A stretch of DNA of 64,000 nt, taken from contig JACJZP010000003.1 in NCBI GenBank assembly GCA_020635535.1, positions 62,001-126,000 of the forward strand. The letters are read 5' to 3'. The translations under genes were made by a program, and so were the position numbers. The notes beneath the pieces are model-generated. The model was not told the origin of the DNA. It saw only the letters and a program-made list of their open reading frames with translations, and did no database searches. Source of the DNA: Flavobacteriales bacterium. Lineage in GTDB: Bacteria > Bacteroidota > Bacteroidia > UBA10329. This document shows, piece after piece, positions 32,991 through 46,400 of this stretch (its first letter is position 1; every line of letters starts with the position of its first letter).

Positions 32991-34274
32991 TTATGCGTTA
33001 TACCTTTCCAAAATACTCGCATGACCATGCGCCCCAGCAGCACAAGCGGCCAATAGTCCGTAGCGGCCGCCTTCGGCAATCAATCGGTTGGCAGTTGTGG
33101 TCATGATGCGTGCTCCAGTGGCACCAAATGGGTGACCAATGGAAAGCGACCCGCCCCACAGATTCATTTTCTCCATTGGCATCTGTCCAACCGCCCCATC
33201 GCGGCCCAAATACTTCTTACAGAATTCATCAGACGCAAGAGCAGCAATGTTCGCCAGGATCTGTCCGGCAAATGCCTCGTGGAATTCGATCACGTCCATA
33301 TCTTCCATCTTCAGGTTGTTCCTGTCGAGAATCTTGGCCATGGCATAGGCTGGTCCGAGAAGTAGCTCCTCTCGGATATCCTGACCGGTGAAAATGTAAT
33401 CGTGGATGTAAGCCTTAGGTGTGAAACCAAGCTCTTTTGCTTTTTCCTCACTCATGATCAAAACCGCAGCAGCACCATCCGTTAGGAAAGATGAGTTGGC
33501 AGCGGTCAATGTTCCGTGAGGTTTCACAAAAGCGGGCTTCAGCTTTGCCAATTTCTCCAAAGGTGCAACGCGGATTCCGTTGTCCTTATCAATCGGTTTG
33601 AACTTAGGAGCAAGCTCAACTGAGGCAATCTCCTTGGCAAGATGACCTTCATCCTGCGCCTTTTGAGCCAAGGTGTGCGAACGCAATGCAAATTCATCTT
33701 GCGCCTCGCGGCTGATGCTGAATTTGGCTGCAAGCGTTTCACAATCCTCGCCCATCAATCGGTCTGTAAGAAACTCAGCAACCGCTGGTTTGTCGGGAAG
33801 GAAGTCGGTCAATTTCAGCGTCATCGCAAACTTGAGCATGTCGCCTGTTGTGCGAAGTTTCTGCGCGTTGAAAAGCTTCTTGCGCATGCTCTTCTTGTAT
33901 CCGATCGGTGAGTCCGAAGTGCAATCCGTTCCCCCGGCAATAACCACATCGGCATGACCCAAACGAATCAAATCCGCTCCACGCGAAATGGCCTGATTTG
34001 CAGAGATACACGCCTGCGATACAGTTTGACATGGAGTATTCATGGCCAATCCGGCAGTTAGCGCGGCCTCTCGGGCAACGTTCGGTGTTTTCACATTATG
34101 GACCACTGTTCCCATCACCACTTGGTCAACCTGATCGGGTTTGATCCCTGTCTTATCCAGGACACCTTTGATGGCGAATGCTCCTAATTGGTAACTCATC
34201 AGGTCCATGTAATCAGTTCCTGATCTTAAGAATGGAGTACGTGCTCCGTCAATTAATACAACTCTTTTGCTCAT
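32991..34274 (-). CDS. fadI: Acetyl-CoA acyltransferase (3-ketoacyl-CoA thiolase), FadI type
   Basis: A 427-residue thiolase, last step of beta-oxidation. The nucleophilic Cys89 is in VSQACISANQAI; HEAFAGQ holds the His of the oxyanion region, GHPFGATGAR the general-base His, and CAAGAHG the second Cys. The length and the SFLTDGAAAVLIMSE block match FadI more than FadA. The ATG at 34274 is chosen over a TTG two codons upstream. An exact TACATTTG box on the minus strand lies 25 nt before the ATG. fadJ follows downstream. Confidence 0.92.
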   Translation of the reverse strand: MSKRVVLIDGARTPFLRSGTDYMDLMSYQLGAFAIKGVLDKTGIKPDQVDQVVMGTVVHNVKTPNVAREAALTAGLAMNTPCQTVSQACISANQAISRGADLIRLGHADVVIAGGTDCTSDSPIGYKKSMRKKLFNAQKLRTTGDMLKFAMTLKLTDFLPDKPAVAEFLTDRLMGEDCETLAAKFSISREAQDEFALRSHTLAQKAQDEGHLAKEIASVELAPKFKPIDKDNGIRVAPLEKLAKLKPAFVKPHGTLTAANSSFLTDGAAAVLIMSEEKAKELGFTPKAYIHDYIFTGQDIREELLLGPAYAMAKILDRNNLKMEDMDVIEFHEAFAGQILANIAALASDEFCKKYLGRDGAVGQMPMEKMNLWGGSLSIGHPFGATGARIMTTTANRLIAEGGRYGLLAACAAGAHGHASILERYNA

Positions 34275-34299
34275 GATCAAATTTTCAATGCATGCATTG

Positions 34300-34307
34300 C
34301 AAATGTA
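34300..34307 (-). promoter_or_regulatory. -7 promoter element (TACATTTG) for fadI-fadJ
   Basis: Exact TAnnTTTG match on the minus strand, followed by GC and a short AT-rich leader to the fadI ATG at 34274. Confidence 0.5.
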
Positions 34308-34414
34308 TGGTTTTGCGTGACAAGTTTAAAGATCATTGCCAAGTGTTTATCCCTACAATGTTATCCTTGGTCTACGAAATGTTGTTTATCGATCGTCCCT
34401 TAGTAGTTCTTGCT

Positions 34415-34422
34415 TACCTTCG
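34415..34422 (+). promoter_or_regulatory. Possible -7 element (TACCTTCG) for the first giant gene
   Basis: TACCTTCG resembles TAnnTTTG with one mismatch. A similar TATCTTCG box lies upstream of the second giant gene at 47247. Confidence 0.35.
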
Positions 34423-34474
34423 CGCGTGCTATATTGTGTGAACCATATTCGGTTTTCACCGTATAACGAAACCA

Positions 34475-37400
34475 ATGTTTAAGAAAGCTCTACCTAAACC
34501 AATTCCAATGAATTATCGGTTTTTTACCCAAGCCATGTTGGCTGGTCTTGTTTCTCTATGGTCTTTGACAGCTCTGGCAGAAGGAACAAAACAGACAACT
34601 GCCACATCTTCGGATTACACGCACCTGTTAACCAACTATTCGGAGTACAACGACTTCGGTAGGTACAATGGAACAGAAGATCAACGACTGTTCATTCATA
34701 TTGAGGATCCGGAGAATGAGGTGGTTTATTTCGGATTCAGCCAGTTCTATGATCAGCCACATTGGCCCAATGTGGGAAATTCAAGAACAGGATATTTCCG
34801 AATCAAAGATCCGAGTGGCAACGTGGTTTGGCCAACAGCAGGAAGTCCAGCGGGGCAGCAGAACAATGCAGCCATTTCCAACTGGTCTCAGGCTGTTAAC
34901 GGTCCGAACCAGATTGTTGGTTCTGGTGGTTATAATGCCTTTACGTTCAACCCGGATGGGCTTCCGGCTGGAGACTATTACATTGAGTTCAGTGCTTCGC
35001 AGTCCAGCTACAATTCCGATGATCTTATCATTCCTTATTACGATATAACCGTGGCCACGGAAGGAGGGTCTCCAACGGCTATAGATGGTCGTGTATTCTC
35101 TTATAACTGGGCTTTCATGACCCCAGCAATAGATTATCCCAATGATTATTTCGACAGAGACTTTACTGGAGTGCTTTACATCTATTCTGATGATGGGTTT
35201 GTGAGCAGTATCGATTTCAGTCAGGCAGGGTTTCAGGGTGCTGCCTTCAACATAGCTTTCAATAGCAGCGGTACCAGTGCAACTGGCGTTTTTGAAGTTG
35301 ATAGAGCTTCAGTTGAGGGGAGTAATGTAACGTTTGCCGAGTACCGCGTTTTCTTGAATAACCCTGATGAAACCGCATTTCCGAATGGAACATTTGGAGA
35401 ATTTGTGGTCAACGCAGATTTCCCCAAACTATATGGATGTCCAGATGACAGCGAATGGTTCTTCCGCTTTGCGGCAACCGAGGCTGGGCGTGTTGGCATT
35501 CTGATAGACTCGAACGGTAATGGTGAGTACGACCCAGGCACGGCCGATGTATTACTTACGCAAGATATTGTACCGTTTCCGGGAGAAACCTCACCTTATG
35601 ACAGAGACATACCTTGGAATGGTTTGGACGGATTGGGCAATCCAATTCCAACGGGTACGCCATTACAGGTCGAATACAGATATTCTCAAGGATTTTACCA
35701 CCTACCGGTCTATGATGTTGAGCATTTAAGAACTGGAATGGAGGTGCAGGCAATTCGTCCTGTAACTCCACAGCCATATGATCCGGATTTCTTCTATGAT
35801 GACGAAGACATTTCAGAGACATTGCCAGGAGGACAACCAGCCTTGGAACTTGATGGATGTAACCCTCCCTGTCATTACTGGAATGATATCGATTATGGTA
35901 ATGTAAATACCATCAACACCTTCTGGTATGCGTATCGTTCAAAAACCGCGGTTACAATACCGTTTGAAACGCCTCCCCCAACATGTGCTGGTTGCCCTTT
36001 CGTTCCGTTTGAGATCTTGGGACGGGTGGTTCTGGATATTGATGAGAATGGCGTAGAGGATGGCTCTGATTATGGATTCGGAGGAATTACCGTTAATGTT
36101 TATGAAGACGCAAATGGTAACGGAACTTATGAATCAGGAACCGATCCATTGATTGATACTGATGTTACAGATGCCAATGGTGATTATTCGCTGATCGGTC
36201 AGATTGCCACCGATCATTTGATCGTAATCGATCAGACCGGTCTGCCGGCCAACAGTTCTCTTACAACTCCCAATATTTATGGTGTAGAGTTCTCTTCATT
36301 GTATGATGCTGATTGCGATGGTCTATTCGGATTTGTAACATTCCCTATTGCCAATACAGATTATGATACTATTCCCGATACCTCTATTCCATTGGTGGTA
36401 TGTGTTCAGGATAATGACGTTGACCCACTTGGTGGTGGGCTCACTACTTCCATTGTCATTCCTCCCGTGAATGGTGGAACAGCTGTGGTGCAAGGACTTT
36501 GTATCGAGTACACATCAATACCGGATTATATAGGTGTAGATTCACTTCTTTATTCAATCTGTTCTCCGGAAGGATTATGCGACAGTGCTTGGGTGATAAT
36601 TCAGATCGGAGACATCTGTGGAGATGGAATTGATAACGATGGAGACGGAATCATTGATAACTATTCTCCAGAGATTGTCATTACCGCAAGTGGAACTGAC
36701 CCATATTGTACAGGATTTTCTGATGGTGTTCTGACAAGTTCTGCTACAGGTGGTCGTGCACCGTTTACCATTACTTGGTATGAGAATGGGGTGCCATTTG
36801 CCTCAACAGCTAATGTGAGTGATCTTCCTGCGGGAACTTACGTGGTGGATTATGAAGATGCCAATGGCTGTAAGGAAAACGAAACAGTAGTTCTCGATGA
36901 CAACAACTGTCCACCAATTGCCAACAACGATTTTGCCAACACGTTGGTTGATGTTCCGGTTGGTGGAAATGTGTTGACCAACGATTGGGATCTGAACGGA
37001 GATAACCTGATTGTTACAACAACCCCAGTTTCTGGACCATCAAATGGCAGTGTTGTTCTGAATGCAAACGGAAGCTACACCTATACACCGAATGCAGGTT
37101 TTGAAGGTGAAGATGAATTTGTGTATTCCGTCTGCGATGATGGAATTCCATCGCTTTGCGATCAGGCTACTGTATATATAGAGGTAATTCCGATTACTTC
37201 TGGAAACGAGCCACCGATTGCAAATGCGGATGTTGCTCAGACCATGGAGGATGTTCCTGTTTCTGGAAACATCCTTGTAAATGATGATGATCCTGATGGC
37301 GACAACATTATTCTGAACACTACACCGATAACCGGCCCATCAAACGGCTCGGTTACGATTCAGTCTAACGGAGACTTCACCTACACTCCAAACCCAGGCT

Positions 37401-40400
37401 TCATTGGAACTGACACCTATATATATAGTATATGTGATGATGCAGTGCCATCGCTGTGTGATACAGCAATTGTGACCATCAACGTTGTTCCTGATTCTGG
37501 ACCGGACAATGACCCGCCATTTGCTGGAGATGATGCAGCTCTGACCCCTCAGGAAGTTCCTGTTTCTGGTAACCTATTGACCAATGACTTCGACCCGAAT
37601 GGAGATAACATCATTATCAATACAACTCAGATCTCAGGTCCATCCAACGGAACGGTTACCATTAACTCTAATGGTGATTATACCTACACTCCGAACCCTG
37701 GTTTCATAGGTCCGGATCAGTTCGTATATGAGATTTGTGATGATGGTACTCCGAGCCTATGTGCTCAGGCTACTTGTTATATTACAGTCTACCCAGACAA
37801 TAACCCGCCTGTCGCTACTGACGATATCAATTCAACATTGGTTGGCGTTCCAGTTTCTGGAAACGTTACCACCAATGATTGGGATCCGGATGGTGACGAC
37901 CTTACGGTAACCACAACTCCACTTATTGGACCATCAAACGGTTCGGTGGTGTTGAACCCCGATGGTTCTTATACCTATACTCCAACCCCAGGTTTTGATG
38001 GAGAGGATAGCTTTACCTATGTAACCTGTGATAATGGTGTCCCTTCACTTTGCGACACAGCAGAGGTTTCTATTGAAGTGGTTCCAATTACCACTGGAAA
38101 TGAGCCTCCAGTTGCTCAAGATGATGCCGCTCAGACTCAGGTTGACACTCCAGTTTCTGGTAATGTACTTGTGAACGATGATGATCCTGATGGCGACAAC
38201 ATCATTTTGAACCTTACTCCGATAACTGGTCCAAGTAATGGTTCAGTTACGTTGTTCGGCAATGGAACATTCAACTATACGCCAGATCCTGGCTTCATCG
38301 GAACGGATGTCTTTACATATAGTATATGTGATGATCAGATCCCATCACTTTGCGATACAGCTGAAGTGACTATTGTTGTTCTTCCAGACTATAATGGTCC
38401 AGATAACGACCCACCATTTGCTGGGGACGATTTTGCCCTGACTCCTCAGGAAGTTCCTGTTTCAGGAGACCTTCTGGTGAATGATTGGGATGTGAATGGT
38501 GATAACATCATCATTAACACCACACCGGTCTCTGGACCATCAAACGGTTCAGTGGTTGTAAACTCAAATGGCACTTATACATATACTCCGAACCCTGGAT
38601 ATACAGGTCCAGACCAGTTTGTATATGAGATATGCGATGATGGTACGCCAAGTCTGTGTGCTCAGGCTACTTGCTACATCACGGTTTACCCTGGTAACAA
38701 TCCTCCAGTTGCCGTTGATGATTTCAACAATACATTGGTTGATACACCTGTATCAGGTAATGTGGTAACCAACGATTCTGACCCTAACGGGGATAATCTT
38801 ACAGTTAATCCTTCACCTGTTTCAGGTCCAGACAATGGAACATTGGTTCTTACACCTGGTGGAGCATACACCTATACTCCAAACAACGGATTTGAAGGTG
38901 AAGATACTTTCACATATGTGGTGTGCGATGATGGAACTCCATCCATGTGCGACACTGCTACAGTTACTATCTCAGTTATTCCGGTGACTGATGATAATGA
39001 CCCGCCAGTTGCCAATCCTGACGCATATGTTACGCAAGAGGATGTTCCTGTAACTGGAAATATCACTGCTAATGATGATGACCCTGATGGCGATAACATT
39101 ATTCTCAATACAACGCCAATAACTGGTCCTTCAAATGGTTCTGTTACGGTTGCTGCTAACGGGAATATCGTTTACACACCTAATCCTGGTTTTACTGGAA
39201 CAGACTCATTCACTTACAGCATCTGCGATGATGGAACACCATCGCTCTGCGATACAACAGTGGTGACGATCATTGTAACTCCAGACTATAATGGGCCAGA
39301 CAATGATCCACCATTTGCTGGAGATGATGCGGCACTTACGCCAATGAACGTTCCTGTTTCGGGAGACCATTTGGTAAATGATTTCGATCCTAACGGAGAC
39401 AACATTATCATTAATACAACTCCTGTTTCTGGACCATCAAATGGTTCGGTTGTGATCAACTCCAACGGAACCTACACCTATACTCCGAACAACGGATATA
39501 TTGGTCCAGACCAATTCGTGTATCAGATCTGTGATGACGGTTCGCCAAGTTTGTGTGCTCAGGCCACTTGCTACATCACAGTATTCCCCGGCCCAGGCAT
39601 CAGCTATACCATCACTGAGCCACTGTGTCATGGTGAGGCCAACGGTTCAATCGATATCACAGTAAATAATGCAACGCCTCCATTGACCTACAGTTGGTCA
39701 AACGGTGCTACAACCGAAGACCTGAATAACGTAGTTGCCGGAACCTATGTGGTAACTGTAACTGATGCTCAGGGTAGCGTGATCCAAGAAACGATTGAGT
39801 TGACACAACCAGCTGTTCTCGGTGTTGTTGTGGATGTTCAGGACGAGACGATAGTGAATGGTTGCAATGGTTCTGCAACAGCTAACCCAACAGGTGGAAC
39901 CGCACCATACACATATATATGGAGTGATGGACAGACCACGCAAACGGCAGTAGGTCTTTGTGCTGGTATCTATACGGTTACCATTACTGATGCAAATGGT
40001 TGTGATGTAACCACAAGTCGTGTTATCAATCCGCCTTCTTGTGACCTTGATGTAAATGTTACAGGGCAGCCAGTGGGTTGTAACGGAGGTTCAAACGGAA
40101 GTGTCTTGGCCACGCCTGTAACACAACAGAATAACACACCATTCACTTATCTATGGAATAATGGTGCAACTACACAGCAGATCACGGGGGTTGATGCTGG
40201 TCCATACTCGGTTACTGTTACTGATTCTATTGGATGTACTGCTTCGGGAAGCTTTGTAGTTACTGAGCCTCCTATGCTTTCTGTGTCAACTTCTGTGGTT
40301 GATGAGTTGACCTTCCAAGGTTGTGATGGTTCAGCTACAGCCACAGCTTCAGGAGGAACACCACCGTATCTATATGAGTGGAGTGACAACCAGATCGGGC

Positions 40401-43400
40401 AGACTGCATCAAATCTTTGTCCAGGTAATTACACTGTGACAATTACAGATGCAAATGGATGTACGGTTCAGCGCACAGTTACTATCAATGCACTTTCATG
40501 TACAGGATTCAGTGTGGCCATTAATACTTACAGCTTGAGCTGTTTCCAAGCAAACGATGGTGCTGCGGTAGCGGTTGTTTCTGGAGGAACGGCTCCATTC
40601 ACCTACTTCTGGACAACAGGAGGCGCTACTGTTGACAGTATTGGAGGTTTAGGTGCTGGTACTTATCAGGTCATAGTTACTGACTCGGTGAACTGCCAGC
40701 AGACAGTAAGTGGGGTTGTAACTCAACCGGCTTTACTTGAGGCTTCAACAGCAGTGGATCCGGTAACCTGTCATGGCCTTGCCAATGGAACAATCGAGTT
40801 GACCGTTACCGGTGGTACCACACCTTATTCATTCAACTGGTCAAATGGTGCTACTACTGAGGACCTCAATAACCTTGGGCCTGGTACTTATGGTGTTACG
40901 GTTACAGATGCCAATGACTGTTTTGTGATCAGCAGTGGAGCGGTTACCGAACCTGACACGTTAGACGCAAGTAGTGTAGACACTGATGCAACATGCTTCG
41001 GTGGAAATGACGGTATGATCAACCTTACTGCCGAAGGTGGACTTCCGCCTTATCAGTACTCTTGGTCAAACGGTCCAACATCTGAAGATATTTCTGGCCT
41101 TTCAGCAGGCACTTACACGGTGACCTTTGTTGATCAGAATGCCTGTGTCTATGTTTACACAACCACTGTTGGAGAGGCATCGTTGTTTGAACCAACAATT
41201 ACAGCAGATGGACCAACCACTTTCTGTGCTGGAGATAGTGTTGTGTTGACCGCCACTGCGGGTGCTCAGTACCTGTGGAGCAATGGTGCAACAACACAAT
41301 CGATCTCAGTATTCAGCTCTGGTGTGTACACGGTAAGTGTTACAACTGATGATGGTTGTGATGGTGATTCTGACCCAATTCAAGTTACGGTCAATTCGAA
41401 TCCTAATCCAACGGTCAGCCCAATTGGATCAACCACTTTCTGTAACGGTGGTAGTGTTACTCTTACAACGGGTTCATATGCTACATACCTATGGTCAACG
41501 GGTGCGACCACTCAGAGCATTACGGTTACTGCGAGTGGTTCCTACTCAGTTAGTGTTACCGATGGCAATGGATGCGAGGGAACTTCTGCAAGCCTCAATG
41601 TAACGGTTAATGACCTTCCAGAACCAACGGTTACAGCAAGTGGAGACTTGGAGTTCTGTGCTGGAAGCAACGTAACACTTACTGCAAGTGCTGCTGCTTC
41701 TTACTTGTGGAGCAACGGTCAAACAACCCAATCGATTACGGTTAGCAATGCTGGTACATTCACGGTTACGGTTACAGATGTTAATGGATGTCAAGGAACA
41801 TCAGATCCTGTAACCACCGTAGTATTCCCAACACCAACTCCGACAATCACTGCGGATGGCCCAACCATTTTCTGTGACGGAGACAGCGTTGTTCTTACTT
41901 CATCTTCAGCGAGTCTTTATCAGTGGAGTACGGGAGCGACCACACAATCAATCACGGTGTTCACATCAGGAAACTATTCTGTGACGGTTACAGATGCCAA
42001 CGACTGTGTTGGAACATCTGCTCCTGTTCAGGTAACGGTTAATAATAACCCGACACCAACAATTACTGCCAATGGAGATCTTGAGTTCTGCGATGGGGAC
42101 AGTGTGGTTCTAACATCAAGTTTGGCAACTTCTTATCTGTGGAGTACTGGAGCAACCAGCCGTTCTATCACGGTGTTCACTTCAGGCGATTACTATGTGA
42201 CAGCAACGCTTGGAACAGGCTGTTCTGGAACATCTGATACAACCACGGTTACCGTATTCAGTAATCCAACGCCAACAGTTACAGCAGATGGACCAACTGA
42301 GTTCTGTGCTGGTGATAACGTTGTTCTTACCGCTACTCCCGGAAACTCATATCTATGGAACACAGGAGCTACAAGTCAATCCATCACGGTCACCACTTCT
42401 GGTCAGCGTTGGGTAACTGTTACCAACGTTAATGGTTGTTCTGGAATTTCAGACACGGTGGATGTAGTTGTGAATCCGAATCCTACACCTACCATCACAC
42501 CTGATGGACCATTGGAATTCTGTGATGGTGATAGTGTGACCTTGACTTCAAGCGCAGCAGATGCCTATCTGTGGTCAAACGGTGCTACAACGCAATCTAC
42601 CGTAGTGTATGCCTCTGGAACCTATTCGGTTACTGTGACAGATGCCAATGGATGTCAGGGCACTTCTGCTCCAGTTACAGTAGTGGTAAATGAACTTCCA
42701 TTCTCGTTCATTTTTGCAACAGGCCCAACAACATTCTGTGAGGGAGATAGTGTAAGTCTTGTAGCGCGGGAGTCTGACGCATATCTATGGAGCAATGGAG
42801 ATACTACCAGAATCATAACGGTTAATACGTCAGGAACTTACTCGGTTGAGGTGTTCGATGAGAATGGTTGCTCGCAAGAATCCAATGAGATAACGGTTAC
42901 GGTTAATCCAAATCCGCAGCCAACCATCAGTGCAAATGGCCCACTTCAATTCTGTGACGGTGACAATGTGATTCTGACACTATCTGGTTCTGGAACTTAC
43001 ACTTGGAACACAGGTGAAACAACCAGAAACATTTCCGCTGAGGAAACAGGAAGCTACTGGGGAACCGTTGTAGATAATAACGGTTGTGAAGGGCAAAGCG
43101 ATACCGTGGATGTGGAAGTTTGGGAATTGCCAGAGCCTGAGATCACTACCATTGGTACACCTTCATTCTGTGCCGGTGACACGATTTTCCTTACTACCAC
43201 CGAAATGTTTGAAAGCTATCTGTGGTCAACAGGTGATACGACTCAGACCACATTCTCGCTAACTACTGGTTTCGTCATTGTTGAGGTAACCGATACAAAT
43301 GGTTGTGTGGGTGTGTCTCCAGAGGAGTTGATTACTGTTAATGTCAATCCTAATCCTACCACAACTCCTGATGGTACAGTTGAGATATGTGATGGTGACA

Positions 43401-46400
43401 CGATTACCATTACTTCTGTCATGGCAGAAAGCTATCTCTGGACTACTGGAGATACTACGCAGTCCATCCACGTTTGGCAGGCTGGTTCATATAACGTTAC
43501 AGCTACAGATCAGAATGGTTGTACGGGAACAAGCTCTGACGTGATTGTAATTGTCAATCAACCTCCAAGTCCGGTTATTACTGCAGATGGAGATTTGGAC
43601 TTCTGTCTTGGTGGGTCAGTTACGCTGTCAACTGGAGACTATGTTTCTTATCAGTGGTCTACAGGAGCAAATGGACAGAGCATTCTTGTTAACCAGTCTG
43701 GCACTTATACGGTTACTGTTACTGACAGTGCCGGTTGTTCTGCCGCTGCTGCTCAGGCTGATGTCACTGTATATCAGCCGCCAATTGTGAGTGTTAGCGT
43801 AACAGGACCGCAGCAATTCTGTTTTGGCGACTCTGCTGTTCTTACCGCTACGCCAGGTTACAATGGTTACCTGTGGTCAAATGGTGCGACTACGGAGTCT
43901 ATCACCGTCTATACATCAGGTTCTTTCAATGTCACGGTTACAGACGAATACGGTTGTACTGCCACATCGCAGTTGGTTACAATTGAGGTTTACTCTTTGC
44001 CGAATGCAGACATCATTGCCACTGGACCTACTGAATTCTGTGCTGGCGAATCGGTAACGTTGACTGCTACTGGAGGTCAGAGCTACGTTTGGAATACTGG
44101 TGCTACTACCAACTCAATAGTGGTCTCCAATGCAGGTAACTATTATGTTGTGGCCAACAACCAGTTCGGTTGTATCGATACTTCGGCATCGTTGGCGGTT
44201 CAGATAAATAACCCACCGCTGGTTACTGTTTTTCCGAGTGGCCCAACTGAATTCTGCGATGGTGGAAGTGTATTGCTTGTAGCAAGTGGTGCCGATAACT
44301 ATGAATGGTCAACTGGCGAAACGGGTGTTTCAATCGTTGCAGCCACAACAGGAGTGTATTCAGTTACAGGTACGGATGCGAACGGATGTAGTACAGAGTC
44401 TGGAGGCGTTCCAGTAACTGTATTTAACAATCCAGTGCCAGTGATCACACCTAGCGGGCCCACTGAGTTCTGTGCCGGAGACAGTGTAGTCCTTACATCA
44501 AGCGCTGCCGATTCATACCTATGGTCAACCGGTGCAGTTACTCAGTCTATAACCGTCTTTACAAGCGGTTCTTACGAGGTGTCTGTGGTTGATGCCAATG
44601 GTTGTGAAGGAACTTCAGCTCGAGTTATTGTAACGGTCAACAACAACCCTGTTCCTACAATTTCACTCTCAGGGCCAGCTGAGTTCTGTGATGGAGATAG
44701 CGTTACACTGACCTCAAGTGCTGCGGATGCTTATCTGTGGTCTACTGGAGATACTACTCAGGCTATTGTAGTGTATGCTGGAGGCGATTATTCCGTTGAG
44801 GTTACAGATCAGAATGGTTGTTCAGGACTATCTGCCGATGTTTCAATTACGGTTTACCAGAATCCGCAACCTGTAATTTCGGCATCAGATACAGTTGCTT
44901 GCGATGGCCAAGTGGTTACACTTACTTCATCTCAGGCCGATGGCTACCTATGGAACACAGGTGCAATGGTTCAGTCTATTTCTGTCACTCAATCGGGTAT
45001 CTACACGGTTACAGTTACTGATGGAAATGGCTGTTTGGGAAGTGATGATGTTGAAATAACGATCAACCCTGTTCCAACTCCTGTTCCGGTAATTACTCCT
45101 GATGGTCCAACCACATTCTGTGATGGTGACAGTGTTACCCTTTCCGTTGATGCTTGGAACTCATATCTATGGTCGCCAACAGGCGATACAACACAGACCT
45201 TGTTGGTGTCTGAGTCAGGATTATATGTGGTTACTGTGACCAATGAGTACGGTTGCGCGGCAGATGCGGCTGGAATTGTTGTGACGGTCAATCCGAATCC
45301 AAATCCAGTTATTACTGCCAATGGCGATAGTGCAATCTGCGATGGTGAGACGATCTTGCTTGGAACATCATTGTACAACGCTTACGACTGGAGTACTGGA
45401 GATACCACGCAGGTGATTTCTGTTGATCAGACCGGATCTTACAGCGTAACGGTGACAAACCAGTTCGGATGTGTTGGCACATCTGAGGCGTTCGAAGTAG
45501 TTCAGAATCCGAATCCAGAGATCTCTGTGGAGGCAGATGGACCGACTACCATCTGTAATGGAGATGAAGTTGTACTGTCTGCTGTTGGTAACGGACCGTA
45601 TCTGTGGAACACCGGAGATACAACTCAGTCTATTACTGTGTCAGATGCTGGAATATACTATGTTCAGGCAACAGATACTGTTACAGGTTGTGTTGGTGTG
45701 TCTGATGACGTGGAGGTTGATTTCTTCCCACTGTTCGATCCAGATATAATAGTAGATGGCAACACCAGCTTCTGTGAGGGTGAGGAAGCAATTCTGACAG
45801 TTGTTAACGGAACGTCTTTCTTGTGGTCTACTGGAGACACCACCCAATCAATAACCGTAACAACAACTGGTGTTTACACGGTTACAGCAGTTGATCAGAA
45901 TGGCTGTTCTGGAACGGCAGGTCAACCTATTGTTGTGTTGCCTTCTCCTATTACGCAGATCATACCAGATTCGGAATTCCCTTACTGTAATGGTGACGTG
46001 GTAACATTGACTGCGTTAGGAATTCCTTTCATTGATGACTTTGAGTGGAATACAGGAGAAACATCGCAGACAATTGAGGTTACCCAGAGCGGGGTTTACA
46101 CCGTAACGGTTACCAATCCTGCAGGATGTTCTTCAACCGCATCGTTGCCTATCGGATTCTTGCCATTGCCACCAACTGACATCTTCGTGAATGGTGAGAC
46201 AAGCATCTGTGACGGTGATGAGGTGCAGTTGACCGTGCTGGCTCCACCGTTCGGATTTGACTTTGAATGGAGCAATGGAGAAACTTCACAAACGATTACA
46301 GTAACTGAATCTGGCAACTACGAGGTTACTGTTACAAGTCTTGCTGGTTGTACCGCCACTTCAGAGCCTATCTCTGTTACAGTTGTTCCGGGGCCAACTG

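Noticed and set aside
32446..33024. Plus-strand 192-residue open frame opposite fadJ
   Set aside because: It is antisense to conserved beta-oxidation motifs and runs into a dispersed repeat; no recognisable domain.
37418..37440. TATATATAGTATATG tract as a promoter or regulatory palindrome
   Set aside because: It lies inside a cadherin-like domain codon run (Tyr-Ile-Tyr-Ser-Ile) and recurs at the equivalent codons of sister domains.
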